Shown here: in pieces, positions 1-8,359 of the stretch | Numbering within the stretch: the first letter of the stretch is position 1 | Layout of the letters: each line of letters begins with the position of its first letter | Source of the DNA: Dyella_A sp050749815 | GTDB lineage: Bacteria; Pseudomonadota; Gammaproteobacteria; Xanthomonadales; Rhodanobacteraceae | DNA length: 64,000 nucleotides | Reading direction: 5' to 3' | NCBI RefSeq assembly: GCF_050749815.1 | Contig: NZ_CP192735.1 | Span: 1,240,001 to 1,304,000, forward strand | Translations under genes and position numbers: made by a program | Notes under the pieces: model-generated | Told to the model about the DNA's origin: nothing | Databases searched by the model: none | What the model saw: only the letters and a program-made list of their open reading frames with translations

Positions 1-2939
1 CGTTCGCGCATGCCCGCCAGGCCCCAGTGGCCGGGCTTGCCGCCCGCCTCGAGCACCGTCTCGTCGATGCCCTTGCCGTTGTCGCGCACGCGCAGCCGCA
101 GCTCGTCGAGGCCGTAGTCTAGCTCCACCTCGATGCGCTCGGCCTGCGCATGTTGCACCGCGTTGACGGTGGCCTCGTAGCCGATCCGGTACAGCTCCTC
201 GCGCACCATCGGGTCGAGCGTGCGCACCATGCCTTCCACGATGACGCCGAAGCGCTGCGGATCGCCGCCGAGCAATTCCTCGCCCAGCGTGGCGAACGCG
301 CCGGGCAGGTCGCGCACGATGTCGGCGGAGGCGCGCAGGCCCTTGACGCGGTCCCTTCCCTCCACCAGCACGTCGTCGGCGCGGTCGAGCGTGCGGTCGA
401 TCATTGCCCGCACCGGATCGCCCGGCGGAATGCGCTCGGCCACCGCCTGGAATCGCAACACCAATCCCTGCGTTGCCTGCAGCAAGGTGTCGTGCAGCTC
501 CCGCGCAATGCGCTCGCGCTCGGCGTGGCGCTCCTCCAGGCGCAGGTGCACGCGAATCGCTGCCTGGCGCAGCCGCAGCAGACACATCCCGAAGATCGCG
601 GCCAGCCCCACCAGGATGCTCAGGCCCAGGAACCAGCGCGTCTGATAGAACAGCGGCGGGATGAAGAACGTCACGCTGGCGCCCTCGCGGTTCCACACGC
701 CATCGTCGTTGGAGGCGATCACCTGGAAGCGGTAATGGCCGGGCGCGAGGTTGGTGTAGAACGCTTCGCGCCGGTTGCCCGCGTCCTGCCACTGCTCGTC
801 CACGCCCTCGAGCCGATACCGGAAGCGCACGCGCTCGGGCACGCTGAGGCTGGTGGCGGTGTAGCGGATGCGCAGGTTGCCGGTCTGCTTCGGCAGACGG
901 ATCTCGCCGGTGGCCGGATAGTCCCGCCCGCTGGCGACCAGCCCACGGATGATCACCGGCGGCGCGAGACGGTTGTGATGGATGCGCGGCGGATCGATGC
1001 TCGACACGCCCTGGTTGGTAGCAAACCACAGTCGGCCATCGGCGTCGCGGCCCGCCGTGGATGACACGCTGGCCTGCAGCGCGACACCCTTGAGGCCATC
1101 CTGGCTGTCGAACAGGCGGTATTCCACGCGATGCTGCGGATCATTGAAAGCGCGATCGAGCTCCTCGTCGGCGATGCGCACGATGCCCGCACTGGTGTTG
1201 ATCCACAGTTGCCCATCGGGTGCGCGCACGATGCCCGAGATGCCGCGCAGTGCGCCCACGCGATCCTGGGAGAGCGTGGCGATGCGTCCGTCGCGAAGGC
1301 GCGCCAGGCCGGTGTCGCCACCGATCAGCACCTCGTCCGCTGCGGCGGTGATCGCGGTGACCGCGCCCACGTCCAGACCCTCGGTCGCGCTGAAGCGCTT
1401 CACTTGCTCGCCCCTTGCCACCAGCAGCGTGCTGCCCGTGTAGCCCGCCAGCAGGCTGCCGTCCTGTCCCACGGCCAGCGCCACCGGCGCGCCGGATACG
1501 CCAGCTTTGCCGGGATGCCAGGCGGTCCAGGCGCCCGAGGCGTAGTGGTAGATGCCGTGCCGTGAAAAGCTCACCCACAGCGCACCGTTGCGGTCGCCGG
1601 TCATGGACTCGATGCTCCACACGTCCATGCCCTGCGGAAGCGCCATGGGCTCGAGCCGGCCATCGCGTATCCGCTGCAGGCCGTCACCGGCCATGAACCA
1701 CAGATCCCCGTTTGGCGTGGCGACCATCGCGCCCGGGTCCGGCAGCCCGCGCAGCATCGCCACCGGCTCACCGTGCTCGATCCGATACAGCACGCCGCCA
1801 TAGCCGAGCCACACCTCGCCCGCCGAAGAGACCGAAAGGGCGTAATGTGCCACCGGGGTGAGCCCGACCCCTTCCATCGACACCACGTTGCTGGGGCGAA
1901 AGCTGTTCAGTCCGAGGTTGGTGCCCGCCCAGACGTTGCCTTCGCGGTCTTCGAACAGCGGGATGGCGATGTCCGAGGTCAGCCCGTCGCCCTGGCGATA
2001 GCGGCGCGCGATGTCCGCTTGCTGCAGCGGGCGGCCGCCGGCGATTCGTGCGGGCTCGCGCACCCGGTAGACGCCCCCTTCGCGAGCATCAGTCCCCCAC
2101 AGCTGGCCGTGCCGGTCGAACAACAGTCGCTTGGCCGCAGCGAAACCGGTAGCGGGCAGCGATGCCTGATCGACGGCACACATGTGCGTGGCATCGAGAC
2201 CGGGCAAAGCACGCGTGCCATGCAGTGCATCGGAGAGCCACACCGTGCCGTCCGGCGCCTGTGCCAGCACGGCCGAGCGCCCCACCGCGATACCCGTCTG
2301 CTGGAACTGTGTGCCACCGCGGGGCAGGACCAGCAGTTGCGTTCCGCTGGTCACCCACAACGCACCGTCCCGGCCGGCGAGAATCCACGACGCCTGGCGC
2401 GTGGGGTAACCCATCTCGCGCCCCACTACCTTCCAACGCTGGCCGTCGAAACGCGCCAGGCCGCCGCTGGTGGCGGCCCAGATGCTGCCGTCAGCGCGCA
2501 CAGCGAACGCCTGCACCATGCCGGCTGGGAAACCCTCTTCCGGGCCGAAGCGGCGCACCACACCATCGCGCATCGCGGCCACGCCGCCGTTGTAGAACCC
2601 GATCCACAGCGTGCGGTCGGCGAGCATCTTCAAGGCGGTGATGTTGCTCGACGCAAAGGCGCGATTGCGCGGCGGTACGACCGAATCGAAGGTCACGCCG
2701 TCGAAGCGGTACAGCCCGGTGCCGGTACCCAGCCACAGAAATCCGTCGGCACCCTGGGCAATCGCCCAGATGTCCGCCGGTGCCCCGCGCTGCATCGACC
2801 ACGACGACAGTTGCAGCGAATGCGCCGTGTCGGCCCGGGCATGGCCCGGCACGCCCAGCGCAAACACCAGCAGCCATGTCGCAAGCAGGCGCAGCCGACG
2901 CGCCTGCGCTCGCGCCAGCTGATGTACTAGGTGAAGCAT
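1..2939 (-). CDS. Two-component propeller sensor histidine kinase (C-terminus cut off)
   Basis: The reading frame is open from an ATG at 2939 to the window edge, about 979 codons, so the extreme C-terminus is missing. The N-terminus has a signal-peptide-like stretch (LLATWLLVFALGVPGHARA, about residues 18-36). It is followed by repeated W-L-G/T-x-x-G-L-type blades of a two-component-regulator beta-propeller (about 40-690), a Y_Y_Y-like domain, and one membrane segment near residue 775. The cytoplasmic part is a HisKA_3 dimerisation domain with the phosphoacceptor in RELHDTLL (His816). An HATPase domain follows, with DNGKGI and GLAGMRER motifs typical of NarL-family kinases. A periplasmic propeller probably senses a carbohydrate or other exported ligand. 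Its LuxR-type response regulator would be expected just left of the window. The family call is secure; the ligand is unknown. Confidence 0.93.
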   Translation of the reverse strand, partial: MLHLVHQLARAQARRLRLLATWLLVFALGVPGHARADTAHSLQLSSWSMQRGAPADIWAIAQGADGFLWLGTGTGLYRFDGVTFDSVVPPRNRAFASSNITALKMLADRTLWIGFYNGGVAAMRDGVVRRFGPEEGFPAGMVQAFAVRADGSIWAATSGGLARFDGQRWKVVGREMGYPTRQASWILAGRDGALWVTSGTQLLVLPRGGTQFQQTGIAVGRSAVLAQAPDGTVWLSDALHGTRALPGLDATHMCAVDQASLPATGFAAAKRLLFDRHGQLWGTDAREGGVYRVREPARIAGGRPLQQADIARRYRQGDGLTSDIAIPLFEDREGNVWAGTNLGLNSFRPSNVVSMEGVGLTPVAHYALSVSSAGEVWLGYGGVLYRIEHGEPVAMLRGLPDPGAMVATPNGDLWFMAGDGLQRIRDGRLEPMALPQGMDVWSIESMTGDRNGALWVSFSRHGIYHYASGAWTAWHPGKAGVSGAPVALAVGQDGSLLAGYTGSTLLVARGEQVKRFSATEGLDVGAVTAITAAADEVLIGGDTGLARLRDGRIATLSQDRVGALRGISGIVRAPDGQLWINTSAGIVRIADEELDRAFNDPQHRVEYRLFDSQDGLKGVALQASVSSTAGRDADGRLWFATNQGVSSIDPPRIHHNRLAPPVIIRGLVASGRDYPATGEIRLPKQTGNLRIRYTATSLSVPERVRFRYRLEGVDEQWQDAGNRREAFYTNLAPGHYRFQVIASNDDGVWNREGASVTFFIPPLFYQTRWFLGLSILVGLAAIFGMCLLRLRQAAIRVHLRLEERHAERERIARELHDTLLQATQGLVLRFQAVAERIPPGDPVRAMIDRTLDRADDVLVEGRDRVKGLRASADIVRDLPGAFATLGEELLGGDPQRFGVIVEGMVRTLDPMVREELYRIGYEATVNAVQHAQAERIEVELDYGLDELRLRVRDNGKGIDETVLEAGGKPGHWGLAGMRE

Positions 2940-3017
2940 GCCGGGTCCCGCCGCGCCAAACCTACGGTGTAAGGGCATCGGCAAAACTCCGCCTCCCCGG
3001 TTTGGGGGATGCGCACT

Positions 3018-3033
3018 TCACTCCGCGGAGTGA
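3018..3033. promoter_or_regulatory. Perfect 16-bp palindrome, candidate operator (copy 1)
   Basis: TCACTCCGCGGAGTGA reads identically on both strands. Its core CACTC-N4-GAGTG recurs at 3473-3486. It lies 36 nt before the GTG of the DoxX-like gene, where an operator could control that gene. Two matching cores around one small gene suggest a shared dimeric regulator, possibly the adjacent AraC protein or a TetR/MarR-type protein elsewhere. No binding data are available. Confidence 0.45.
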
Positions 3034-3068
3034 TTCACGCGGGCGAGGCGAAAACTAGCCTTGCACCC

Positions 3069-3443
3069 GTGCAACGCCTTTACTCCATGTTTCCTGCCGG
3101 AGGCGCAGGCCTCGGGCTTGCGCTGCTGCGTTGCGGTCTGGCCCTGGCGCTGGCCGGTGCGGTGCCCTCGGCATCGTTGTTGACCTCACTGGCGTGGTGG
3201 ATGCCGGCGCTGGTACTCGCCTGCGGCGCCCTGCTGCTGGGCGTCCTCACACCGCTCGTGAGCCTTGTCGCCGTAGCCATCGCCGCGGTGACGCTGCTGA
3301 GCGAGGGGGCCGATCGCTGGGAGCAGAGCGTGCTGGTGCTGCTGATGGCCGGCGCCCTCATGCTCATCGGGCCCGGCGCTTACTCGCTGGACGCGCGCAT
3401 CTACGGCCGGCACCGCGTGCTTCCGCGCAAGCCTCGCGGTTAG
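3069..3443 (+). CDS. DoxX-like small integral membrane protein
   Basis: About 124 residues with four hydrophobic segments, beginning VQRLYSMFPAGGAGLGLALL and ending in a GPGAYSLDARIYGR motif typical of small DoxX-like membrane proteins. I chose the GTG at 3069 because relatives I recall begin with QRLYS-FP. An ATG at 3087 and one at 3009 are alternatives, and no strong ribosome binding site separates them. DoxX-family proteins are inner-membrane and often linked to quinone or redox functions, but nothing here fixes a substrate. It stands alone between two copies of a CACTC-N4-GAGTG palindrome. Confidence 0.7.
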   Translation: MQRLYSMFPAGGAGLGLALLRCGLALALAGAVPSASLLTSLAWWMPALVLACGALLLGVLTPLVSLVAVAIAAVTLLSEGADRWEQSVLVLLMAGALMLIGPGAYSLDARIYGRHRVLPRKPRG

Positions 3444-3448
3444 TTGTG

Positions 3449-3464
3449 TGTCATGCACATGACA
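3449..3464. promoter_or_regulatory. Inverted repeat TGTCATG-CA-CATGACA
   Basis: Seven-base perfect arms with a two-base spacer, immediately after the DoxX-like stop codon and 9 nt before the second CACTC palindrome. Its position upstream of the AraC gene suggests an operator rather than a terminator, because the two-base spacer is too short for a stable RNA loop unless the inner pairs open. Confidence 0.35.
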
Positions 3465-3472
3465 AGCGGCAT

Positions 3473-3486
3473 CACTCGATCGAGTG
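3473..3486. promoter_or_regulatory. Perfect 14-bp palindrome, candidate operator (copy 2)
   Basis: CACTCGATCGAGTG is a perfect palindrome with the same CACTC/GAGTG half sites and four-base spacing as 3019-3032. It lies 127 nt before the AraC ATG. The shared architecture is seen directly; the binding protein is unknown. Confidence 0.45.
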
Positions 3487-3612
3487 GTGTAACGGCTACG
3501 AGATCGGGGCTGTTGCATGACCACCGCCACACCCAAGCTTCCCTTCGCCCCACGACTCACGCCCTGGCTGCACCACCTGCCATCGCGCGATCACCAGAAA
3601 AGGAAGCGAACC

Positions 3613-4059
3613 ATGTCCTCTTTCGATCCCGATGTGCTGCCTTCCGTCGCCTGGAGCGAGCTGCGCGATGTGTCCTGGCCCGTGCCCCCTGCGCCGCACC
3701 GCGCCGGCGAGCATGGGTTGACCCTCACCGCACGCAGCCGGGTGATGCGCTTCATCGAGCAGCACCTGGCCGATCGCATCACGTTGTCCGAGCTGGCCTC
3801 CGTCGCCTGCATGAGCCGCTTCCACTTCGCCCGCATGTTTCGCCTGAGCTTCGGCCAGAGCCCGATGGAGTACGTGCTCGCGGCCAAGGTCGATCTCGCC
3901 AAGCAGCTTCTCCTTGCCGGCTGCCACTCCATCGCCTACGTCGCCGCGCTGCTGGGCTTCGCCGACCAGAGTCACTTCACCCGCTCGTTCCGCCGCGTCG
4001 CCGGCTGCTCGCCCCGGCAATACGTCGCCGCGCGCAACACCCACCGGCGCTCGGCATGA
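3613..4059 (+). CDS. AraC-family transcriptional regulator, short form
   Basis: About 148 residues. The C-terminal 100 residues form the two helix-turn-helix units of the AraC/XylS family: LSELASVACMSRFHFARMF, then IAYVAALLGFADQSHFTRSF followed by G-x-S-P-R-Q-Y. There is no room for the usual ligand-binding N-terminal domain, so it resembles stand-alone HTH_18 proteins. The start at 3613 is chosen because AAGGAAG lies just upstream; upstream in-frame ATG at 3517 would add a poorly conserved tail. It precedes and probably controls the isochorismatase/amidohydrolase run on the same strand. Confidence 0.88.
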   Translation: MSSFDPDVLPSVAWSELRDVSWPVPPAPHRAGEHGLTLTARSRVMRFIEQHLADRITLSELASVACMSRFHFARMFRLSFGQSPMEYVLAAKVDLAKQLLLAGCHSIAYVAALLGFADQSHFTRSFRRVAGCSPRQYVAARNTHRRSA

Positions 4060-4188
4060 GCGCGACCGTGCCTTGCATCGCGCGCGTCGATGCCATCGCC
4101 GCGCGCGGTGGCCCGTTCCCCTGCTTCACCCACTGATCGGCAGGCGCACGGCGTGCCCCGTCTCTCACCACTCCCTGGAGAAATCGTC

Positions 4189-4842
4189 ATGGCCAAGGCC
4201 ACTCCCGTTCCCGGCAAGACCCTGCTCAACCCGGGCGACCACACGCTGATCCTGATCGACCACCAGTCGCAGATGGCGTTTGCAACCAAGTCGATCGACC
4301 CGGTCCTGCTGCGCAACAACGCCGCGCTGGTGGCGAAGTCGGCGGCCGGTTTCGGCGTGTCGACGATTCTCACCACGGTGGCGGAGAAGAGCTTTTCCGG
4401 CCCGATCTTCCACGAGATCAGCGAGGCGTTCCCCGGCGTGGCAGCGATCGACCGCACTAGCATGAACACCTGGGAAGACCCGCGCATCGCCGAACGCGTC
4501 AACGCCATCGGCAAGTCGCGCATCGTGCTCGCCGGCCTATGGACCAGCGTGTGCATCGTCGGTCCGGCGCTGTCGGCGCTGGACCAGGGCTTCGAGGTGT
4601 ACGTGATCGCCGACGCCAGCGGCGACGTTTCCGACGAGGCGCACGAGCGCGCCATGCAGCGCATGGTGCAGGCCGGCGCGCGGCCGATGACCAGCCTGCA
4701 GTACCTGCTGGAGCTGCAGCGCGACTGGGCGCGCACCGATACCTACGAGCTGACCACCGGTATCGCCAAGGTCAACGGCGGTGGCTACGGCCTGGGCGTG
4801 ACCTACGCCAAAGCGATGTTCGGCGCCGCCGAAGGTCATTGA
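4189..4842 (+). CDS. Isochorismatase-fold cysteine hydrolase (YcaC-like)
   Basis: A 217-residue alpha/beta hydrolase of the isochorismatase superfamily. Asp24 in LILIDHQ and Cys122 in LAGLWTSVC fit the catalytic Asp and Cys of the family. The length and the C-terminal extension match YcaC-like members, whose natural substrates are mostly unknown. GGAG lies 9 nt before the ATG at 4189. It is the first gene of a same-strand series (XapX, amidohydrolase, VOC, DoxX, porin) downstream of an AraC gene, a context suggesting uptake and hydrolysis of a small amide or ester. Confidence 0.9.
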   Translation: MAKATPVPGKTLLNPGDHTLILIDHQSQMAFATKSIDPVLLRNNAALVAKSAAGFGVSTILTTVAEKSFSGPIFHEISEAFPGVAAIDRTSMNTWEDPRIAERVNAIGKSRIVLAGLWTSVCIVGPALSALDQGFEVYVIADASGDVSDEAHERAMQRMVQAGARPMTSLQYLLELQRDWARTDTYELTTGIAKVNGGGYGLGVTYAKAMFGAAEGH

Positions 4843-4906
4843 GCGCTTGCTCGCCGGCGCGGTCGCTGCAGCGGCCGCGTCGTTCGCTCGTCACCCGGAG
4901 AGGCCC

Positions 4907-5164
4907 ATGAAACCCTATCTGTTGTCCCTCGCAGCCGGCGTGCTCGTCGGCGTGATCTATGCCCTGCTCCGCGTGAAGTCACCGGCGCCGCCCACCATCG
5001 CCCTGATCGGCCTGCTCGGCATCCTGATCGGCGAGCAGATCGTTCCTGTCGCCGCGCGGCTGTTCCGCGGCGAACCGGTGGCCAGCTTCATCCGGCACGA
5101 ATGCACACGGGAGATTCTGCGCGGCCCCGCCGCACCGCCGCAGGAACCGAAGGATCTGTCGTGA
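4907..5164 (+). CDS. XapX domain (DUF1427) small membrane protein
   Basis: An 85-residue protein with two membrane segments, starting MKPYLLSLAAGVLVGVIYAL and containing the V-K-S-P-A-P-P-x-I-A-L-x-G-L-L-G-I-L-x-G-E pattern of the XapX family. The stop TGA overlaps the ATG of the amidohydrolase by one base, so the two are translationally coupled. XapX proteins are often next to amidohydrolase and isochorismatase-like genes; their function is unknown. GGAGAGG lies just upstream of the ATG. Confidence 0.88.
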   Translation: MKPYLLSLAAGVLVGVIYALLRVKSPAPPTIALIGLLGILIGEQIVPVAARLFRGEPVASFIRHECTREILRGPAAPPQEPKDLS

Positions 5165-7017
5165 TGGCCACCACCGACCTGCTCATCGTCAACGCGCGGG
5201 TGACCACCCTGGACCGCGCCAAGCCGCAGGCCGAGGCGGTGGCCATCCGCGATGGCCGCTTTCTCGCCGTGGGTTCCGAACGCGAGGTGCGCGCGGCCGT
5301 GCCCCAGGCCACGGTGATCGACGCGGGCGGACGCCGCCTGATCCCCGGCCTGATCGACAGCCACATCCACGTCATCCGCGGCGGCCTCAACTACAACATG
5401 GAGCTGCGTTGGGACGGCGTGCCGACGCTGGCCGACGCGATGACGATGCTGCGCCAGCAGGTGCAGAACACGCCGCCGCCGCAGTGGGTGCGCGTGGTCG
5501 GCGGCTTCACCGAGCAGCAGTTCGCCGAGAAGCGTCTGCCGACCATCGACGAGCTCAACGCGGTGGCGCCGGACACGCCGGTGTTCATCCTGCATCTGTA
5601 TGACCGCGCTTTGCTCAACGCCGCCGCGCTGCGCGCCGTGGGCTACACGCGCGACACGCCCAACCCGCCCGGCGGCGAGATCGTGCGCGACGCGCAAGGC
5701 CACCCCACCGGTCTGCTGCTGGCGCAACCCAATGCCACCATCCTCTACGCCACGCTGGCGAAAGGGCCCAAGCTGCCGCCGGACTACCAGCGCAATTCCA
5801 CCCGACACTTCATGCGCGAGCTCAACGGCCTGGGCGTGACCAGCGTGATCGACGCCGGCGGCGGCGCGCAGAACTACCCCGACGACTACCAGGTGATCGA
5901 GCAGCTGCATCGCGACGGCGAGCTGACCCTGCGCATCGCCTACAACCTGTTCACCCAGAAACCGAAGGACGAGCTGGCCGACTTCCGTGGCTGGGCCCAC
6001 ACGGTCAGCCCCGGCCAGGGCGACGACACCTACCGCGCCAACGGCGCCGGCGAGATGCTGGTGTACTCGGCAGCGGACTTCGAGGACTTCCGCGCGCCGC
6101 GGCCGGAGATGCCGGCGAACATGGAGGCTGACCTGGAACCGGTGATCCGCCTGCTCGCCGAGAAGCGCTGGCCGTGGCGCATGCACGCCACCTACGACGA
6201 GACGATCAGCCGCGCGCTGGACGTGTTCGAGAAGGTGAACCGCGACATCCCGCTCAAGGGCCTCCACTGGTTCTTCGATCACGCCGAGACGATCTCCGAA
6301 CGCAGCATCGACCGCATTGCCGCGCTGGGCGGCGGTATCGCCGTGCAGCATCGCATGGCCTACCAGGGCGAGTACTTCGTCGAGCGCTACGGTGCCCAGG
6401 CGGCCGAGGCGACGCCGCCGGTCAAGCGCATGCTGGAGAGCGGTGTGCCGGTCGGTGCCGGCACCGACGCCACCCGCGTGGCCAGCTACAACCCATGGGT
6501 GTCGCTGTCGTGGCTGGTGACCTCGAAGACCGTCGGCGGGCTCGCGCTGTATCCGCAGCGCAATCGGCTCGATCGCGAGACCGCACTGCGCCTGTGGACC
6601 GAAGCGAACACCTGGTTCTCCTCCGAGCAGGGCAAGAAGGGCCAGATCAAGGTCGGCCAGCTCGCGGACCTCGCGCTGTTATCAGACGACTACTTCGCCG
6701 TGCCGGAGAGCGACATCGCGCACCTGCGCTCGGTACTGACCGTGCTCGGCGGCAAGGTAGTGCACGGCGAGGGCGACTACACCCCGCTGGCGCCCGCTCT
6801 GCCGAAGCCGATGCCGGACTGGTCGCCGGTGGCTACCTTCGGCGGCTACTGGCGCACACCCGATGCACAGCTGCGCCAGCGCGCTCCCGCCTGCGCATGC
6901 GACAGCGCCTGCGGCGTGCATGGCCATGCCCACCTCACACCCCTGCAGGCCAACGTGCCGGCCGGCGACGCCCGCGGTTTCTGGGGCGTGTTCGGCTGCA
7001 GCTGCTGGGCCATCTGA
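5164..7017 (+). CDS. YtcJ-like metal-dependent amidohydrolase
   Basis: 617 residues of the amidohydrolase_3 (YtcJ) type. The N-terminal beta-sandwich strand reads LIVNARVTTLD, the first metal site is in IPGLIDSHIHVIRGG, a second histidine is in GLHWFFDHAE, and the late aspartate in GAGTDATRV. The start is the ATG overlapping the XapX stop. The C-terminal about 50 residues after the catalytic domain are Cys- and His-rich (CACDSACGVHGHAH, then GCSCW), a tail I recall in some family members that could bind metal. Predicted to hydrolyse an N-acyl or cyclic amide; the substrate is unknown. Cytoplasmic, since no signal peptide is visible. Confidence 0.9.
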   Translation: MATTDLLIVNARVTTLDRAKPQAEAVAIRDGRFLAVGSEREVRAAVPQATVIDAGGRRLIPGLIDSHIHVIRGGLNYNMELRWDGVPTLADAMTMLRQQVQNTPPPQWVRVVGGFTEQQFAEKRLPTIDELNAVAPDTPVFILHLYDRALLNAAALRAVGYTRDTPNPPGGEIVRDAQGHPTGLLLAQPNATILYATLAKGPKLPPDYQRNSTRHFMRELNGLGVTSVIDAGGGAQNYPDDYQVIEQLHRDGELTLRIAYNLFTQKPKDELADFRGWAHTVSPGQGDDTYRANGAGEMLVYSAADFEDFRAPRPEMPANMEADLEPVIRLLAEKRWPWRMHATYDETISRALDVFEKVNRDIPLKGLHWFFDHAETISERSIDRIAALGGGIAVQHRMAYQGEYFVERYGAQAAEATPPVKRMLESGVPVGAGTDATRVASYNPWVSLSWLVTSKTVGGLALYPQRNRLDRETALRLWTEANTWFSSEQGKKGQIKVGQLADLALLSDDYFAVPESDIAHLRSVLTVLGGKVVHGEGDYTPLAPALPKPMPDWSPVATFGGYWRTPDAQLRQRAPACACDSACGVHGHAHLTPLQANVPAGDARGFWGVFGCSCWAI

Positions 7018-7040
7018 CTCCCCCACGCAAGGATTCCGCG

Positions 7041-7940
7041 ATGCTTCGTCTCCCCTCCTTCCTTCTCGCCGTTGGCCTGCTCGGCCTGGGCACTGCGCCG
7101 ACGGCACGAGCTGACGCGCCGGCGAGTCCCGGTTACGCGGTCGGTGCGCAGTACGACACCACCCACGTCTATGTGGCGCCGGCGGACTTCGACCGCTTCG
7201 TGGCGAGCTTCGTCGCCACCTTCGGCGGCAGCACCAGCAAGCAGGGCGTGTTCCAAGTGACGCCCACGCCGAGCAAGACGATGTCGCAACTGGTGCTGAC
7301 CCCGGCGGGCACGATCTCGGTGTTCGGCTTCAAGACGCCGGTGCCGTATCCGTTCGGCGTCGAGCGCACTGGGTACCTGGTCACTGACATGGATGCGGCG
7401 GTGGCCTCGGCGGTGAAGCATGGCGCCACTCGGCTGGTGGAAACCTTCCCCGATCCGATCGGCCGCGACACGCTGATCCAGTGGCCGGGCGGCGTGAACA
7501 TGCAGCTGTACTGGCACACGCAGACCCCGCACTACCCCGCGCTGGCTACGGTGCCGGAGAACCGCGTCTATCTCACTGCCGATGCCGCCGACGCCTTCAT
7601 CGGCGACTGGGTCGGCTACGCCCACGGCAAGGTGGTGTCCGACGATCGCGCGGCACCGGGCGTGGAGGTCGGCAAGCCGGGCACCACCTATCGCCGCGTC
7701 CGCATCGCATCGGGCTACGGCAAGCTGGTGGTGCTGGTCACCGACGGCAAGCTGCCCTGGCCCTACGGCCACGACATGACCGGCTACGAAGTGAAGGATC
7801 TGGCCGCGACGCTGGCCAAGGCGAAGGCCGCCGGCAGCACCGTGCTCGATGGTCCGTACGTGGCTGGGGGCCGTAAGGCGGCACTGCTGCAGTTCCCGGG
7901 CGGTTACATCGCCGAAGTGCATCAGCAGGTCGCGCCGTGA
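7041..7940 (+). CDS. Exported VOC/glyoxalase-fold protein
   Basis: 299 residues with a clear signal peptide (LLAVGLLGLGTAPTARA, about residues 9-25) and two vicinal-oxygen-chelate modules: DTTHVYVAPADFDRFVASF and, after about 150 residues, a second unit ending LLQFPGGYIAEVHQQ. Exported VOC proteins are uncommon, so this may be a periplasmic binding or isomerase protein for the compound handled by the neighbouring genes. It lies 23 nt after the amidohydrolase and its stop overlaps the GTG start of the DoxX gene. No catalytic assignment is possible. Confidence 0.82.
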   Translation: MLRLPSFLLAVGLLGLGTAPTARADAPASPGYAVGAQYDTTHVYVAPADFDRFVASFVATFGGSTSKQGVFQVTPTPSKTMSQLVLTPAGTISVFGFKTPVPYPFGVERTGYLVTDMDAAVASAVKHGATRLVETFPDPIGRDTLIQWPGGVNMQLYWHTQTPHYPALATVPENRVYLTADAADAFIGDWVGYAHGKVVSDDRAAPGVEVGKPGTTYRRVRIASGYGKLVVLVTDGKLPWPYGHDMTGYEVKDLAATLAKAKAAGSTVLDGPYVAGGRKAALLQFPGGYIAEVHQQVAP

Positions 7941-8359
7941 GTGCTGCACGGGTGCCCGGTTTCGTGCGGGCCGTGGTGCGCTCGGCGTGGATCGCCTGGG
8001 CGATCCGCGCGGCGCTGGCGCTGCCGTTCGCGGCCAGCGTGATCGCCAAGCTGGGCAACTGGCCGGGCGCGGTCGCCGAATCGATGGCGCTGGGCTTCGG
8101 CCATCCGGCGCCGATCGCCGCCGCCACCATCGCCACTCAGGCGATCGGCTGCGTGCTGCTGTTCACGCGGCGGCTTTGCTGGCTGGGCGCGGGCATGCTC
8201 GCAGTGTTCACCGCGTGCGCCACGCTGGTGGCGCACGCGTTCTGGACCCTGCAGGGCGCCGAGCGCATCGCACAGATGAACACCTGTTTCGAGCACGTGG
8301 CGATCATCGGCGGCTTCGCCGCGCTGGCGGTGCTGGTGCACCGCTCATGCGCGGACTGA
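7937..8359 (+). CDS. DoxX-family membrane protein
   Basis: A 140-residue protein with four hydrophobic segments and the DoxX-type pattern of a first helix ending in ASVIAKLGNWPG. The GTG start overlaps the preceding stop (GTGA), which indicates coupling to the exported VOC protein, and its own 3' end overlaps the porin start by 13 nt. The inner-membrane role in this cluster is unknown; DoxX proteins are often tied to quinone-linked redox steps. Confidence 0.8.
   Translation: MSAARVPGFVRAVVRSAWIAWAIRAALALPFAASVIAKLGNWPGAVAESMALGFGHPAPIAAATIATQAIGCVLLFTRRLCWLGAGMLAVFTACATLVAHAFWTLQGAERIAQMNTCFEHVAIIGGFAALAVLVHRSCAD

Noticed and set aside
1773..2930. 385-codon + strand frame over the propeller kinase
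   Set aside because: Shadow of the minus-strand kinase; no signal or domain.
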